A stretch of DNA of 64,000 nucleotides from Ectothiorhodospira mobilis (GCF_016584115.1 NZ_NRSK01000016.1:1-64000); one strand, 5' to 3'; shown: positions 9,091 to 21,679, counted from the stretch's first letter. Notes: generated by a model not told the origin, from the letters alone. Made by a program: numbers and translations.

Positions 9091-9885
9091 ATGACTGACT
9101 CCCTGCAGCGTCTGGCCATCGGCCTTGAATACGATGGCTCCGGTTTCCGGGGCTGGCAGATCCAGCGGGAGGCCCGCACCCTGCAGGCCCAGGTGCAAAA
9201 GGCCCTGTCCCGGGTGGCGGATGAGCCGGTGGAGGTGACCTGCGCCGGACGCACCGACGCCGGGGTCCATGCCACGGGGCAGGTGATCCACTTCGACACC
9301 CATGCCGTGCGTCCGCCCCGGGCCTGGCTCCTGGGGGGCAACAGCCACCTCTCCCCCGAACTCAGCTTCCACTGGGTGCGGCCCGTGCCCGGGGACTTCC
9401 ACGCCCGCTTCTCCGCCCGCTGGCGCCGTTACCGTTACATCATCCTCTGCCGCACCACGCGCCCGGCGATCCTGCGCCGCCGGGTCACCTGGACCCATCG
9501 CCCCCTGGATGCCGGGGTCATGGACCGGGCCGCGCGTCTGCTGCTGGGGGAACACGACTTCACCAGCTTCCGCGCCCGGGGCTGCCAGGCGCGCACGCCG
9601 GTGCGCACGGTGGAGGAGATCGGCGTCCACCGCAGCGGGGACTTCATCCACCTGGACATCCGCGCCAATGCCTTCCTGCACCATATGGTGCGCAACATCG
9701 CCGGGGTGCTCATGGCCATCGGCCGCGGCGAGCGGGAGGTGGAATGGGTGCAGGAGCTGCTGCGGGTGCGGGACCGGGACCAGGCCGGGGTGACCGCACC
9801 CCCCGATGGCCTGTATCTGGTGCAGGTGGGCTACGACCCGCGCTTCGATCTGCAGCCGCCGGCGATCCTCCCGTCCTACGGCTGA
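9091..9885 (+). CDS. truA: tRNA pseudouridine(38-40) synthase
   Basis: Forms pseudouridine at positions 38-40 of the tRNA anticodon stem-loop. The protein is 264 aa, the usual length. The catalytic Asp lies in CAGRTDAGVHATGQVIHFDT (about residues 51-70). The fold-typical ARWRRYRYII and NAFLHHMVRNIAGVLMAIG motifs are both present. It lies 77 bp after the EcfT-like gene and before trpF, the standard fimV-truA-trpF order. Confidence 0.97.
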   Translation: MTDSLQRLAIGLEYDGSGFRGWQIQREARTLQAQVQKALSRVADEPVEVTCAGRTDAGVHATGQVIHFDTHAVRPPRAWLLGGNSHLSPELSFHWVRPVPGDFHARFSARWRRYRYIILCRTTRPAILRRRVTWTHRPLDAGVMDRAARLLLGEHDFTSFRARGCQARTPVRTVEEIGVHRSGDFIHLDIRANAFLHHMVRNIAGVLMAIGRGEREVEWVQELLRVRDRDQAGVTAPPDGLYLVQVGYDPRFDLQPPAILPSYG

Positions 9886-9959
9886 GGACCACGGTATGGT
9901 TAATCCCGTCCGCGGTTTTCTGATACGCTTCAAGGTTTGGACCATTACAGCGGACGGCC

Positions 9960-10569
9960 ATGCGCACCCGTGTCAAGATCTGCGGCATCACCCGCGAGGC
10001 GGACGCCAGGGCCGCCGTGGAGGCTGGCTGCGACGCCGTGGGCCTGGTGTTCCACGCGGGCAGCCCCAGGGCCGTGACCCTGGAACAGGCCGGGGCCATC
10101 CTGGCGCAACTGCCCCCCTTCGTCACCCGCGTGGGGCTGTTCATGGACGCCGGGGCGGACGCGGTGCGGGCGGCACTGGAGGCCCTGCCCCTGGATCTGT
10201 TGCAGTTCCACGGCCGCGAGTCCCCCCAGGCCTGCGATGCCTTCGGCATGGACTACCTCAAGGCCGTGCCCATGGCCGAGCCCGGCGGGGCCCGGGCCTT
10301 CATGGCCCGCTATCCCCGGGCCCGGGGGTTTTTGCTGGACAGCCACGCCCCGGGGCAGGCGGGGGGCACCGGCCGCACCTTCGACTGGGAGTCCTGGCCC
10401 GGTGACGTGGACCGTCCACTGATCCTGGCCGGCGGGCTTAATCCGGACAACGTGGCCGCGGCCATCGCCCGCACCCGCCCCTGGGCCGTGGACGTGAGCA
10501 GCGGTGTGGAGGCCGCCCCCGGGATCAAGGACCCCGGGCGCATCACCCGATTCATGAGCGAGGTACGAC

Positions 10570-10598
<29 letters not shown>
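9960..10598 (+). CDS. trpF: N-(5'-phosphoribosyl)anthranilate isomerase
   Basis: Catalyses the Amadori rearrangement in tryptophan synthesis. This is a stand-alone 212-aa TIM barrel, not fused to TrpC as in E. coli. Visible features are [19 protein letters not shown] at the N-terminus (catalytic Cys), the LQFHGRE segment, the catalytic Asp region TFDWE, and the phosphate-binding [10 protein letters not shown] and VDVSSGVE near the end. Its 3' end overlaps trpB by 29 bp, indicating coupled expression. Confidence 0.97.
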
Positions 10599-11789
<1,191 letters not shown>

Positions 11790-11793
<4 letters not shown>

Positions 11794-12599
11794 GCCGCAT
11801 CGCCACCCGTTTCGAAGCCCTCGCGGCCCGGGGCCGCAAGGCGCTGATCCCCTATGTCACCGCCGGTGATCCAGAGCCGGACAACACCGTGCCCCTGATG
11901 CATGCCATGGTGCAGGCGGGGGCCGATGTCATCGAGATGGGGGTGCCGTTCTCCGACCCCATGGCCGACGGCCCCGTCATCCAGCAGGCCTGCGAGCGCG
12001 CCCTGAAGCACCACGTGAGCCTGCGGCGTGTGCTGGAGATGGTGCGCGCCTTCCGCCAGGACGACCCCGACACCCCGGTGGTGCTCATGGGCTATCTCAA
12101 TCCAGTGGAGGCCATGGGTTACGACACCCTGGCCGCCGAGGCCGCCGCGGCGGGGGTGGACGGCCTGCTCACCGTGGACCTGCCGCCGGAGGAGAGCGGG
12201 GACCTGGCGGCCTGTCTCCAGGGCCACGGGGTGGATCCCATCTTCCTGCTGGCCCCCACCAGCAACGAGGCGCGCATCGACGCCATCTGCCGCGCGGCCT
12301 CGGGTTTCGTCTACTACGTCTCCCTCAAGGGGGTCACCGGCGCCGCCAGCCTGGACGTGGACGGGGTGGCCCGGCGGGTGGAGGGCATCCGCCGCCACAC
12401 CGGCCTGCCGGTGGGGGTGGGCTTTGGCATCCGCGACGCCGCCACCGCCGCCCGGGTCTCCCGCGTGGCCGATGCGGTGGTGGTGGGCAGTGCCCTGGTG
12501 CAGCAGGTGGCGGCCCATGTGGACGACCCCGCCGCTGGCCGCGCTGCCGTGGCGGCCCTGCTGGGGGAGATGCGCCAGGCGATGGATTCGAGAGACTGA
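11790..12599 (+). CDS. trpA: Tryptophan synthase alpha subunit
   Basis: Cleaves indole-3-glycerol phosphate to indole, which is channelled to TrpB. The GTG at 11790 (GTGA overlap with the trpB stop) gives a 269-aa protein starting [20 protein letters not shown], close to the E. coli length (268). Catalytic Glu lies in [20 protein letters not shown], catalytic Asp in [13 protein letters not shown], and phosphate binding in GVGFGIRD. The frame is open upstream through trpB, but those residues are not homologous to TrpA. Confidence 0.97.
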
Positions 12600-12633
12600 C
12601 CCCGCGCCCACAGCCGAGATGAAGACGACGCCC

Positions 12634-13641
12634 ATGAGCTGGTTTGAGAAACTCGTACCCACCCGCATCCGCACCGACGCCACCAACAAGCGCGCCGTGC
12701 CCGAGGGCCTCTGGCTGCGCTGCGAGGGCTGCTCCGCCACCCTCTACCGCCCGGAGGTGGACCGCAATCTGGATGTCTGTCCCAAGTGCGGCCATCACAT
12801 GCGCATCAGCGCACGGCGCCGCCTGGAGACCTTCCTGGACGCGGGGGAGCGGCATGAGATCGGCGCCCAGATCGAGCCCGTGGACATGCTCAAGTTCCGC
12901 GACAGCAAGCGCTACCGCGACCGCCTGCAGGCGGCCCAGAAGAGCACCGGCGAGAAGGACGCCCTGGTGGTGATGCAGGGCACGGTGGAGGGGGTGCCCG
13001 TGGTGGCCGCCGCCTTCGACTTCCACTTCATGGGGGGATCCATGGGCTCCGTGGTGGGGGAACGCTTCGTGCGCGGTGTGAACGCCGCCCGCGAGGCGGG
13101 CATCCCCCTGGTGTGCTTTTCCGCCAGCGGCGGCGCGCGCATGCAGGAGGCCCTGTTCTCCCTCATGCAGATGGCCAAGACCAGCGCCGCCCTGGCGCGT
13201 CTGCGCGAGAGCGGCCTGCCCTATGTCTCCGTCATGACCGACCCCACCATGGGCGGGGTCTCCGCCAGCCTGGCCACCCTGGGGGACATCAACGCCGCCG
13301 AGCCCGGGGCCCTCATCGGTTTCGCCGGCCCCCGGGTGATCAAGCAGACCGTGCGCGAGACCCTGCCCGAGGGTTTCCAGCGGGCGGAGTTCCTGCTGGA
13401 GCACGGCGCCATCGACATGATCATCGACCGCCGCGAGATGCGCTCGCGCCTGTCCTCGCTGCTGGCCATCCTCACCCATCGCAGCGTGCGCGGGCAGGGT
13501 GGGGAGGTCGCGGCCGGGACGGCCCCCGCCGACCCCTCCGGCGAGACGGCCCCCTCCCTTCCCGCGGCGGAGTCCGGCGCCGGCGACGAGGATGCCCCGG
13601 AGCAGCCGGACCGGCAGGGGCAGGAGAAGGACGCTCCATGA
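12634..13641 (+). CDS. accD: Acetyl-CoA carboxylase carboxyltransferase subunit beta
   Basis: Transfers carboxyl from biotin-BCCP to acetyl-CoA, with AccA, in fatty acid synthesis. ATG 12634 gives MSWFEKLVP, matching the conserved family start; ATG 12619 in the same frame is an alternative. The N-terminal zinc finger is CEGC-x15-CPKCGHH. The carboxyltransferase core has [23 protein letters not shown] and [10 protein letters not shown]. The last ~45 residues are a Pro/Ala/Glu/Asp-rich tail beyond the usual end. The stop overlaps the folC start (ATGA). Position between trpA and folC is conserved in gammaproteobacteria. Confidence 0.97.
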   Translation: MSWFEKLVPTRIRTDATNKRAVPEGLWLRCEGCSATLYRPEVDRNLDVCPKCGHHMRISARRRLETFLDAGERHEIGAQIEPVDMLKFRDSKRYRDRLQAAQKSTGEKDALVVMQGTVEGVPVVAAAFDFHFMGGSMGSVVGERFVRGVNAAREAGIPLVCFSASGGARMQEALFSLMQMAKTSAALARLRESGLPYVSVMTDPTMGGVSASLATLGDINAAEPGALIGFAGPRVIKQTVRETLPEGFQRAEFLLEHGAIDMIIDRREMRSRLSSLLAILTHRSVRGQGGEVAAGTAPADPSGETAPSLPAAESGAGDEDAPEQPDRQGQEKDAP

Positions 13642-14954
13642 GCGGGCCGGCCGCCCTCCAACCCCGGCACACCACCCTGCAGGACTGGCTGGACTGGCAG
13701 GAACGCCTGCATGTGCGGCCCATCGACCTGGGCCTGGAACGGGTGGGCCGGGTGGCGGACGCCATGGGGCTGCGCCCGGCCCGCGCCCCGGTGATCACCG
13801 TGGGGGGCACCAACGGCAAGGGGTCCACCGTGGCCTTCCTGGAGGCCATCTACCGCGCCGCGGGCTACCGGGTGGGCACCTATACCTCGCCGCACCTGCT
13901 GCGCTACAACGAGCGCGTGCGCATCGACGGCGCCGCGGTGGACGACGCGGCCCTGTGCCAGGCCTTCGCCGCCATCGACGCCGCCCGCGGCGACACCAGC
14001 CTGAGTTACTTCGAGTTCGGCACCCTGGCGGCCCTGTGGCTGTTCGCCCGCGCGCCGGTGGATGTCATGCTGCTGGAGGTGGGTCTGGGGGGGCGCCTGG
14101 ACGCGGTGAACATCCTGGATGCGGACGTGGCCGTGGTCACCTCCGTGGGCCTGGATCACCAGCAATACCTGGGCGACGATCGCGGGCAGATCGGCTTTGA
14201 GAAGGCCGGCATCTTCCGCGCCGGGGCGCCGGCGGTGTGCGGCGACGCGGATCCCCCCCGGCGCCTGCTGGAACACGCCCGCGCCCTGGGCACGGCCCTG
14301 AGCCGCATCGGCGAGGACTACGACGTGGACCGGGTGGAGGACCGCGGGACCTGGACCTTCCAGGGCATGGGCATGACCCTGGAGGATCTCCCGCCCCCCG
14401 GCCTGCCCGGGACCGTGCAGCACGGCAACGCCGCCACCGCCATCAGCGCCGCCCTGCTGCTGGAGGACCTGCTGCCCCTGACCGAGCGCGCCGTGCGCGA
14501 TGGCATCGCCGGGGCCCGTCTGCCGGCGCGGCTGCACTGCCTGCACACGCGCCCGGCGGTGTGGCTGGACGTGGCCCACAACCCCCAGGCCGCGGCGGTG
14601 CTGGCCGCGCACCTGGCGCAGACTCCCTGCAGCGGCCGCACCCTGGCGGTGATGGGGGTGATGGCGGACAAGGACGTGCCCGGCATCCTGGCGCAGTTGA
14701 TGCCCTGGGTGCAGGTCTGGCATCTGGGCGGGCTGGAGGGGGAGCGGGCCCTGGATCCGAGCATCCTGGCGGCGCATGTGCGCGCTGCGGGCGGGGACAC
14801 GGTCCAGGTCCATGCCGGCATCCGTGATGCCTGTCGCGCCGCGCTGTTGCAGGCCGGGCCCGGGGACCGCATCATGGCCTTCGGTTCGTTCCATGTCGCC
14901 TCCGCCCTGCTGCAGGGACCGTTCCCCTGGGCCGGCGGGGAACCGGCGGCCTGA
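13638..14954 (+). CDS. folC: Bifunctional dihydrofolate/folylpolyglutamate synthase
   Basis: Adds glutamate to dihydropteroate and to folates. The ATG at 13638 overlaps the accD stop and gives 438 aa, normal for FolC. The Mur-ligase-type P-loop is [10 protein letters not shown] (about residues 55-64), followed by [17 protein letters not shown]. The central-domain motif [14 protein letters not shown] and the C-terminal DVAHNPQA are present. It is translationally coupled to accD. Some 107 bp separate it from dps, which probably has its own signals. Confidence 0.96.
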   Translation: MSGPAALQPRHTTLQDWLDWQERLHVRPIDLGLERVGRVADAMGLRPARAPVITVGGTNGKGSTVAFLEAIYRAAGYRVGTYTSPHLLRYNERVRIDGAAVDDAALCQAFAAIDAARGDTSLSYFEFGTLAALWLFARAPVDVMLLEVGLGGRLDAVNILDADVAVVTSVGLDHQQYLGDDRGQIGFEKAGIFRAGAPAVCGDADPPRRLLEHARALGTALSRIGEDYDVDRVEDRGTWTFQGMGMTLEDLPPPGLPGTVQHGNAATAISAALLLEDLLPLTERAVRDGIAGARLPARLHCLHTRPAVWLDVAHNPQAAAVLAAHLAQTPCSGRTLAVMGVMADKDVPGILAQLMPWVQVWHLGGLEGERALDPSILAAHVRAAGGDTVQVHAGIRDACRAALLQAGPGDRIMAFGSFHVASALLQGPFPWAGGEPAA

Positions 14955-15061
14955 ACGTCCCTCGAATCCGGCAGGGGGGCCGGTCCGGCTCGTGCCATGT
15001 TAGCCTGGCCCCTCCGCGCCCGTTTCCCATCATTCCCCACATGACAGAAGGAGATCGTCCC

Positions 15062-15532
15062 GTGAGCAAGATCGATATCGGCATCAACGAGCAGGATCGG
15101 GTGAAGATCGCCGAGGGCCTCAAGCGCCTGCTGGCGGATTCCTACACCCTCTATCTGCAGACCCATAACTTCCATTGGAACGTGGTGGGGCCGCAGTTTC
15201 GCGAACTGCACATGATGTTCGAGGAGCACTACACCGAACTGGCCACCGCCGTGGACGACATCGCCGAGCGCATCCGCACCCTGGATGTCCCGGCCCCCGG
15301 CACCTACAAGCAGTTCGCCAGCCTGAGTTCCATCGAGGAGGTGGAAGGGGTCCCCTCCGGCAAGGAGATGGTGGATCTGCTCACCCACGGCCACGAACAG
15401 GTGGTGAAGACGGGCCGCGAGGTCCTGAAGATGGCCCAGGAGGCCGATGACGAATCCACCGCCGCCCTGGTCTCCGACCGCATGCGGGTCCATGAGAAGA
15501 CCGCCTGGATGCTGCGCGCCCTGAACCAGTGA
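15062..15532 (+). CDS. dps: Dps-family ferritin-like DNA-protection protein
   Basis: Dodecameric iron-storing, DNA-protecting protein. The start is taken at GTG 15062, placed correctly behind AAGGAG (15047-15052), giving 156 aa beginning MSKIDIGIN; an in-frame ATG at 15041 would put the ribosome site inside the gene. Ferroxidase residues are in [20 protein letters not shown] (about 37-56) and the helix [16 protein letters not shown]. It is a single-gene unit closed by the hairpin terminator at 15541. Stress regulation is expected for the family but not shown by the sequence. Confidence 0.93.
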   Translation: MSKIDIGINEQDRVKIAEGLKRLLADSYTLYLQTHNFHWNVVGPQFRELHMMFEEHYTELATAVDDIAERIRTLDVPAPGTYKQFASLSSIEEVEGVPSGKEMVDLLTHGHEQVVKTGREVLKMAQEADDESTAALVSDRMRVHEKTAWMLRALNQ

Positions 15533-15540
15533 TCCCCCAC

Positions 15541-15571
15541 GGCCCCTCCGCCCGCCGGAGGGGCCCGTTTT
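15541..15571 (+). terminator. Rho-independent terminator after dps
   Basis: GGCCCCTCCG and CCGGAGGGGCC form a perfect stem around a CCCG loop, followed by CGTTTTG. It starts 8 bp after the dps stop. Confidence 0.85.
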
Positions 15572-15614
15572 GTCCCGGCAGCCGCCGGGACCCTGCCCGT
15601 ATCGAAATCCTGCC

Positions 15615-16151
15615 GTGGAAGCAGCCTTGAAACAACGTCTGGTCGGGGCGGCCGTGCTCATTGCCCTGGCGGTGATCTTCCTGCCCGTGATGCTGGACGG
15701 ATCGGGCTACCACGCCCGTCTGGAGGCCCCGGCGGAGGTGCCCCCGGAGCCGGCCTTCCACCGCCCCCTGCCGTCCCGGACCCAGGAGGGGGACGGTCAA
15801 GCCGTGTCCCCCCCGCCCCGGGGCGGGAGCAGGACGGGCGAAGTCCGTACAGTGTCGGGGCAGGGCGGCGGGAGCGGGCCGCCGCAGACCCGGGAGGGGG
15901 CCGCCAAACCCGTGGCCGCCGGCTGGGTGGTCCAGGTGGGCAGTTTCAGCCATCGGGACAATGCCGTGGCGGAGCGGGACCGGCTGCGGGCCGCCGGCTT
16001 TCCCGCCTTTCTGGAACGCACCGAGGCGGAGGGGCGGATCCTGCATCGGGTGAAGGTGGGGCCGGAGCTGGACCGCCGCGCCGCCGAGCGCCTCAAGGCC
16101 CGGCTGGAGGAGACCATGGAGCGCTCGGGCATCCTGGTCCAACACCCCTGA
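15615..16151 (+). CDS. dedD: DedD-like SPOR-domain cell-division protein
   Basis: A membrane-anchored SPOR protein expected to bind denuded septal peptidoglycan. GTG 15615 gives 178 aa. A short cytoplasmic start is followed by one TM (LVGAAVLIALAVIFLPVMLDG, residues ~7-27), a Pro/Gly-rich periplasmic linker, and a C-terminal SPOR domain (WVVQVGSFSHRDNAVAERDR to the end). TTG 15627 is another possible start. The location just before cvpA-purF is the conserved dedD position downstream of folC. Here dps is inserted between folC and dedD. Confidence 0.85.
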   Translation: MEAALKQRLVGAAVLIALAVIFLPVMLDGSGYHARLEAPAEVPPEPAFHRPLPSRTQEGDGQAVSPPPRGGSRTGEVRTVSGQGGGSGPPQTREGAAKPVAAGWVVQVGSFSHRDNAVAERDRLRAAGFPAFLERTEAEGRILHRVKVGPELDRRAAERLKARLEETMERSGILVQHP

Positions 16152-16254
16152 TGTCCCTGGCCCTCCGATCCGCCCGGGCAACGGCATCCCCGCATCCCGG
16201 CCCGCCGGCCGGGTCGATCTTTGTTAAAATTCCTGTCACGCAGCCGCGACCCCC

Positions 16255-16812
16255 ATGGACATGATCTGGATCGATATCGCCATCCTGGCCGTCATCGCCC
16301 TCTCGGCGGTCATCAGCCTCTTCCGGGGCTTTGTCAAAGAGGCCATCTCCCTGACCACCTGGGTCCTGGCCTTCGTCCTGGCCCTGAGTCAGGGCGCCCC
16401 CCTGGGTCAGATGCTGCCCCTGGGGGTGGAGGACGCCACTCTGCAGGCGGTCATCGGCTTCGCCATCCTCTTTATCCTGGTCCTGCTGGCGGGGGGCGTG
16501 ATCAATGTCCTGGCGGGGCAGCTGGTGAAGCGCACCGGGCTCTCGGGCACTGACCGCAGCATCGGCGTGGTCTTCGGCCTGGCCCGGGGCGTGGCCATCG
16601 TGGCGGTGGTGGTGCTGCTGGCGGGGCTCACGGTGATGCCGGAGGAGCCCTGGTGGGAGGCCAGCCGTTTCCTGCCCCAGTTCGAGCGCATGGCCCTGTG
16701 GCTGCGGGATCTGCTGCCGCCGGAACTGGCGGAGAACTTCGTCTTCGAGACCTCACCCGCCGTACCCGAACCCGCTCCCGCTTCAGAACCCGAATCCCCC
16801 CTCATCCCGTAA
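16255..16812 (+). CDS. cvpA: CvpA family membrane protein
   Basis: An inner-membrane protein of the CvpA family, always found next to purF in gammaproteobacteria. It is 185 aa with four predicted TM segments: [54 protein letters not shown] and [16 protein letters not shown]. The family signature [11 protein letters not shown] (about 23-33) and [16 protein letters not shown] are present. The tail after residue 155 is Pro/Glu-rich. The gene ends 11 bp before purF, so the two are co-transcribed. The molecular role of CvpA is still unclear. Confidence 0.93.
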   Translation: MDMIWIDIAILAVIALSAVISLFRGFVKEAISLTTWVLAFVLALSQGAPLGQMLPLGVEDATLQAVIGFAILFILVLLAGGVINVLAGQLVKRTGLSGTDRSIGVVFGLARGVAIVAVVVLLAGLTVMPEEPWWEASRFLPQFERMALWLRDLLPPELAENFVFETSPAVPEPAPASEPESPLIP

Positions 16813-16823
16813 GAGAGATCATC

Positions 16824-18332
16824 ATGTGCGGAATTGTCGGAATCGTCGGTCGCAGCCCGGTCAACCAGGCGCTGTACGACGCCCTCCTGGTATTGCAGCA
16901 CCGGGGCCAGGACGCAGCCGGCATCGTCACCTGTGACAGCGGGGGACACCTGCATCTGCGCAAGGACAACGGCCTGGTGCGGGATGTCTTCAACGAGCAG
17001 CACATGCGCAGCCTCACCGGCCACATGGGCATCGGCCACGTGCGCTACCCCACCGCCGGCAGTTCCTCCTCGGCCGAGGCCCAGCCCTTCTACGTGAACT
17101 CCCCCTACGGCATCACCCTGGGCCACAACGGCAATCTCACCAACGCCCCCGAACTCAAGAGCGAGCTCTTCGTCCAGGACCGGCGGCACATCAACACCGA
17201 GTCGGACTCCGAGATCCTGCTCAACATCCTGGCCCAGGAGTTGATCCGCCACGACGGGCTGGCCGTCACCCAGGAGGAGGTCTTCGATGCCGTGGCCGGT
17301 GTGCACCGCCGCTGCCAGGGGGCCTATGCCGTGGTGGCCATGATCGCCGGCCGGGGCGTGCTGGGCTTTCGCGATCCCCACGGCATCCGCCCGGTGGTGT
17401 TCGGCCGCCGCGACACCCCCGACGGGCCCGAATACATGGTGGCCTCGGAGAGCGTCGCCCTGGACACCCTGGGGTTTGAACTGGTGCGGGACCTGGATCC
17501 GGGGGAGGCGGTGTACATCGAATCCGACGGCACGCTGCACACGCGTCAGTGTGCCCCGTCCCCGTCCCTGACCCCCTGCATCTTCGAGTTCGTCTACTTC
17601 GCCCGCCCCGACTCGGTCATCGACGATGTGGTGGTGCACCGCGCCCGCATGCGCATGGGCACGCGCCTGGGGCGCAAGATCCTGCGGGAATGGCCGGACC
17701 ATGACATCGACGTCATCATCCCCATCCCCGACACCGGCCGCACCATGGCCATCGAGATGGCCCACGAACTCAACGTGAAGTACCGCGAGGGCTTCATCAA
17801 GAACCGCTACATCGGCCGCACCTTCATCATGCCCGGACAGACCCAGCGGCGGAAATCGGTGCGCCAGAAGCTCAACGCCATCGGCCTGGAGTTCAAGGGC
17901 AAGAACGTCATGCTGGTGGACGATTCCATCGTGCGCGGCACCACCTCCCGGGAGATCGTCCTCATGGCCCGGGAGTCCGGGGCGCGCAAGGTCTATTTCG
18001 CCTCGGCGGCCCCGCCGGTGCGCTATCCCAACGTCTACGGCATCGACATGCCCGCCGCCAGCGAACTCATCGCCCACGGCCGCAGCGAGGCGGAGGTGTG
18101 CGAGGCCATCGCCGCCGACCGCCTCGTGTACCAGGACCTGGACGACCTGGTGGGGGCCGTGCGCAAGGGCAACCCGAGGCTGGAGCACTTCGACTGCTCC
18201 GTATTCACCGGCGACTACGTCACCCCCGTCACCCCGGAGTACCTGGAACAGCTGCAGGCCCGGCGCAATGACCTGGCCAAGAAAAAGAAGGAACGGAAAT
18301 ACGCCAACCTCGATCTGTACAACAACGCCTGA
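16824..18332 (+). CDS. purF: Amidophosphoribosyltransferase
   Basis: First committed step of purine synthesis: PRPP plus glutamine to phosphoribosylamine. ATG 16824 makes the nucleophilic Cys2 in MCGIVGIVG available after Met removal, which fixes the start. The protein is 502 aa (E. coli 505). The glutaminase domain (residues ~2-230, with RYPTAGSSS) is followed by the phosphoribosyltransferase domain with the PRPP motif [17 protein letters not shown] (about residues 361-377). It lies directly behind cvpA and is followed one base later by the L,D-transpeptidase start. Confidence 0.98.
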   Translation: MCGIVGIVGRSPVNQALYDALLVLQHRGQDAAGIVTCDSGGHLHLRKDNGLVRDVFNEQHMRSLTGHMGIGHVRYPTAGSSSSAEAQPFYVNSPYGITLGHNGNLTNAPELKSELFVQDRRHINTESDSEILLNILAQELIRHDGLAVTQEEVFDAVAGVHRRCQGAYAVVAMIAGRGVLGFRDPHGIRPVVFGRRDTPDGPEYMVASESVALDTLGFELVRDLDPGEAVYIESDGTLHTRQCAPSPSLTPCIFEFVYFARPDSVIDDVVVHRARMRMGTRLGRKILREWPDHDIDVIIPIPDTGRTMAIEMAHELNVKYREGFIKNRYIGRTFIMPGQTQRRKSVRQKLNAIGLEFKGKNVMLVDDSIVRGTTSREIVLMARESGARKVYFASAAPPVRYPNVYGIDMPAASELIAHGRSEAEVCEAIAADRLVYQDLDDLVGAVRKGNPRLEHFDCSVFTGDYVTPVTPEYLEQLQARRNDLAKKKKERKYANLDLYNNA

Positions 18333-18333
18333 C

Positions 18334-19005
18334 ATGGCAAGACGCGCGATCCTGCAGATGGCCCTGGCGCTGGTGGTGGTGTGGTCCTCCGCCGCGGGCG
18401 CCGGATGGTATCTGGACACCTTCTCCCCGGAGGCCCCCATGGCATCCTGGTATCAACCCATCCTCCAGCGGCTGGAGGAACGCTTCCCCCAGTACTTCGT
18501 GGCCGATCCCGTGGCCGTGGTGCGCACCGATGAGCAGCGGCTGTACGTGATCCGCCAGGGGGAGGTCCAGGCCAGCTACCCGGTGTCCACCTCCCGCTAC
18601 GGCCTGGGCAACACCGACGGCAGCCTCAAGACCCCCCTCGGGGTGCACCGCATCCAGCAGAAGATCGGCGCCGATGCCCCCGTGGGCGCCGTCTTCGTGG
18701 CGCGCGAGCCCACGGGGGAGACCACCCCCATCGTCACCGAGCCCCGGCGCACCGAGGGGGATCACATCACCACCCGCATCCTGCGCCTGGAGGGGCTGGA
18801 GCAGGGGGTGAACCGGGGGGAGGGGATCGACTCCCTGGAACGCCACATCTACATCCACGGCACCGACGAGGAAGGGCTCATCGGCCGCCCCGCCTCCCAG
18901 GGCTGCGTGCGCATGACCAATGCGGACGTCATGGACCTGTTCAATACCCTGCCGGAGGGGGCCCTGGTGGTCATCCACCAGGGCCAGGACGAAAGAACGC
19001 GCTGA
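18334..19005 (+). CDS. Exported L,D-transpeptidase (YkuD family)
   Basis: A 223-aa periplasmic enzyme expected to form 3-3 crosslinks or attach proteins to peptidoglycan. The ATG at 18334 follows the purF stop by one base and gives a signal peptide ([20 protein letters not shown], cleavage near AGA). The YkuD domain begins near [16 protein letters not shown]. The catalytic motif [20 protein letters not shown] (His, Ser, Cys, Arg) lies at about residues 174-193. It ends 44 bp before malate synthase. Confidence 0.92.
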   Translation: MARRAILQMALALVVVWSSAAGAGWYLDTFSPEAPMASWYQPILQRLEERFPQYFVADPVAVVRTDEQRLYVIRQGEVQASYPVSTSRYGLGNTDGSLKTPLGVHRIQQKIGADAPVGAVFVAREPTGETTPIVTEPRRTEGDHITTRILRLEGLEQGVNRGEGIDSLERHIYIHGTDEEGLIGRPASQGCVRMTNADVMDLFNTLPEGALVVIHQGQDERTR

Positions 19006-19048
19006 CCCCTTCGGGGTCCGGGCCCGCCTTGCAACGGAGATACGCGAG

Positions 19049-21226
19049 ATGATGACCGAATACGTCATGGCCGGCCGCCTCAAGGTGGCCGCCGAACTGC
19101 ACGCCTTCATCGAGAACGAGGCCCTGCCGGGCACAGGCATCGCCTCCGAAGCCTTCTGGGCCGGCCTGGACGCCCTCATCCACGACCTCTCGCCGCGCAA
19201 CCGGGAACTCCTGGCCCGGCGCGAGGAACTGCAGGCCCGCATCGACGCCTGGCACCGGGAGCACCCGGGCCCGGTGGATACCGCCGCCTACCGCGCCTTT
19301 TTGGAGGAGATCGGCTACCTGGAGCCGGAGGGTCCCCCGGTACAGATCAGCACCCAGAACGTGGACCCGGAGATCGCCACCCAGGCCGGTCCCCAGCTGG
19401 TGGTGCCGGTGATGAACGCCCGCTATGCCCTGAACGCCGTCAATGCCCGCTGGGGCAGCCTCTACGATGCCCTCTACGGCACCGACGCCCTCCCCGAGGA
19501 CGACGGCTGCCAGCGGGGCGCACAGTACAACCCCCGCCGCGGGGAGCGGGTCATCCGCCGCGCCCGGGACTTCCTGGACGAGACCGTGCCCCTGGTCAGC
19601 GGCAGCCACCACGCCGCCCGCCGCTACGCCGTGGCGGACGGCGTGCTGCAGGTGACCCTGGAGGACGGTACCACCACCACCCTGCAGACCCCGGCCCAAT
19701 TCCGGGGCTACCGGGGGGAGCCGCAGGCCCCCGAAGCGGTGTTGCTGGAACACCACGGCATCCACTTCGAGATCCAGTTCGACCCGCAGCACCCCATCGG
19801 CCGCAGCGATGCCGCCGGCATCAAGGACCTGCTCATGGAAGCGGCCCTGACCACCATCATGGACTGCGAGGACTCCGTGGCCGCGGTGGACGCCGAGGAC
19901 AAGGTCACCGTCTACCGCAACTGGCTGGGGCTGATGAAGGGGGATCTCACCACCCGCTTCGACAAGGGCGGCCAAAGCGTGGAGCGGTCCATGCACCCGG
20001 ACCGGGAATACACCACCCCCGAGGGCGGACGCCTCGTCCTGCACGGGCGTTCCCTCATGTTCGTGCGCAACGTGGGGCACCTGATGGCCCTCAACGCCGT
20101 CCTGGACAAGGACGAGCACCCGGTGCCCGAGGGCATCCTGGACGGCATGATCACCAGCCTCATCGCCCTGCACGACCTGCGCGGCCAGGGCCCCCTGCGC
20201 AACAGCCGCGCCGGCTCGGTGTACATCGTCAAGCCCAAGATGCACGGCCCCCATGAGGCCGCCTTCACCAACACCCTGTTCGCCCGCATCGAGGACGCCC
20301 TGGGCCTGGAGCGCAACACCCTCAAGGTGGGCCTGATGGACGAGGAGCGGCGCACCACCGTCAACCTGCAGGCCTGCATCCGCGAGGTGCGCGAGCGCCT
20401 GGTATTCATCAACACCGGCTTCCTGGACCGCACCGGCGACGAGATCCATACCGACATGGAGGCCGGCCCCATGCTGCGCAAGGGACAGATGAAGTCCGCC
20501 CGCTGGCTGCAGGCCTACGAGGACTGGAACGTGGACGTGGGCCTGGCCTGCGGCCTCCAGGGCCGGGCCCAGATCGGCAAGGGCATGTGGGCCATGCCCG
20601 ACCGCATGGCGGACATGCTGGAGCAGAAGGGGGCCCATCCCCGCGCCGGGGCCAACACCGCCTGGGTGCCGTCCCCCACGGCGGCCGTGCTCCACGCCCT
20701 GCATTACCACCAGGTGGACGTGGCCCAGGTCCAGACCCAACTGGCCGGCAAGCGCCGCGCCACCCTGGAGGACATCCTCACCCTGCCGGTGGAACCCGAT
20801 CCCCGCTGGACCCCCGAAGAGATCCAGCAGGAGCTGGACAACAACGCCCAGGGCATCCTGGGCTATGTGGTGCGCTGGATCGACCAGGGCATCGGCTGCT
20901 CCAAGGTGCCGGACATCAACAACGTGGGCCTGATGGAAGACCGGGCCACCCTGCGCATCTCCAGCCAGCACATCGCCAACTGGCTGCACCACGGCATCTG
21001 CAGCGACGCCCAGGTGGTGGAGACCCTCAAGCGCATGGCCCGGGTGGTGGACGCCCAGAACGCCGATGACCCCGCCTACCGCCCCATGTCCGACGACTTC
21101 GACGCCTCCGTGGCCTTCCAGGCCGCCTGCGACCTCATCTTCCGCGGCCGCGAACAACCCAACGGCTACACCGAACCGGTACTCCACCGCCGGCGCATCG
21201 AGGCCAAGGCCAAGGCCGGGGGATAA
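19049..21226 (+). CDS. glcB: Malate synthase G
   Basis: Condenses glyoxylate and acetyl-CoA to malate. The 725-aa length and domain order match isoform G (E. coli GlcB 723 aa), not the shorter AceB. ATG 19049 follows ACGGAGATACGCGAG; a second ATG is directly after it. Recognisable parts are the early [20 protein letters not shown], the metal-binding [15 protein letters not shown] (about 270), and the catalytic region [12 protein letters not shown] with [11 protein letters not shown]. No isocitrate lyase or glycolate oxidase genes are adjacent, so the source of glyoxylate is outside the window. Confidence 0.97.
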   Translation: MMTEYVMAGRLKVAAELHAFIENEALPGTGIASEAFWAGLDALIHDLSPRNRELLARREELQARIDAWHREHPGPVDTAAYRAFLEEIGYLEPEGPPVQISTQNVDPEIATQAGPQLVVPVMNARYALNAVNARWGSLYDALYGTDALPEDDGCQRGAQYNPRRGERVIRRARDFLDETVPLVSGSHHAARRYAVADGVLQVTLEDGTTTTLQTPAQFRGYRGEPQAPEAVLLEHHGIHFEIQFDPQHPIGRSDAAGIKDLLMEAALTTIMDCEDSVAAVDAEDKVTVYRNWLGLMKGDLTTRFDKGGQSVERSMHPDREYTTPEGGRLVLHGRSLMFVRNVGHLMALNAVLDKDEHPVPEGILDGMITSLIALHDLRGQGPLRNSRAGSVYIVKPKMHGPHEAAFTNTLFARIEDALGLERNTLKVGLMDEERRTTVNLQACIREVRERLVFINTGFLDRTGDEIHTDMEAGPMLRKGQMKSARWLQAYEDWNVDVGLACGLQGRAQIGKGMWAMPDRMADMLEQKGAHPRAGANTAWVPSPTAAVLHALHYHQVDVAQVQTQLAGKRRATLEDILTLPVEPDPRWTPEEIQQELDNNAQGILGYVVRWIDQGIGCSKVPDINNVGLMEDRATLRISSQHIANWLHHGICSDAQVVETLKRMARVVDAQNADDPAYRPMSDDFDASVAFQAACDLIFRGREQPNGYTEPVLHRRRIEAKAKAGG

Positions 21227-21679
21227 AGGCCGCAGGCCGGTCCACAGCCCAGGTCGTTACAGATCACCAGGACACCCCGGCGGCCATGGCAACGCCGCCG
21301 GGGTCTAAGGACCAAAATCCCTGCCCATGCCTTGATGCCCGGATAGCCGCTGTGGCATAAAGAATGTGACCGATGCACGGTCCTTGCACGGAGCACCATC
21401 ATGCACAAGGAAAGTCCGCACCCCATCGCCGCCCATAAACCCTCCCGCCAGGGCGCGATTCGATCCTATCGGCTGATCAACCCTGAATGCAGATCCTTCA
21501 GCAACGGAGAAGTATCCGTTGTGGGGAGGGGCGTATTTTCGTATATGGCACCTGGGGTGGTCATGGATTCCCTGTCTGGAATGAATCCACGAATTCTTAA
21601 TGAATGAATTTTGCTGGAAATCATTTCATAGAGTAACGGGAATCGTAATCTCAAAAAATCAATCAAAAAAGGAAAAATA
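21227..21679. other. Intergenic region at the left edge of the accessory segment
   Basis: There is no convincing gene in these 453 bp. Apart from the hairpin at 21274-21304, composition shifts from GC-rich to AT-rich at about 21580. The start of the island's first lipoprotein gene is preceded by an A-rich leader (TCAATCAAAAAAGGAAAAATA), which includes its ribosome site AAGGA. A 68-codon frame at 21401-21607 has no recognisable feature and is not called. Confidence 0.6.
21274..21304 (+). terminator. Hairpin after glcB (terminator candidate)
   Basis: ACCCCGGCGGC at 21274-21284 pairs perfectly with GCCGCCGGGGT at 21294-21304 across a 9-nt loop, 48 bp after the glcB stop. There is no T tract after it, so intrinsic termination is uncertain. 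Confidence 0.5.

Noticed and set aside
21401-21607. A 68-codon forward frame after glcB
   Set aside because: No ribosome site, no signal or domain, and composition changes in mid-frame.
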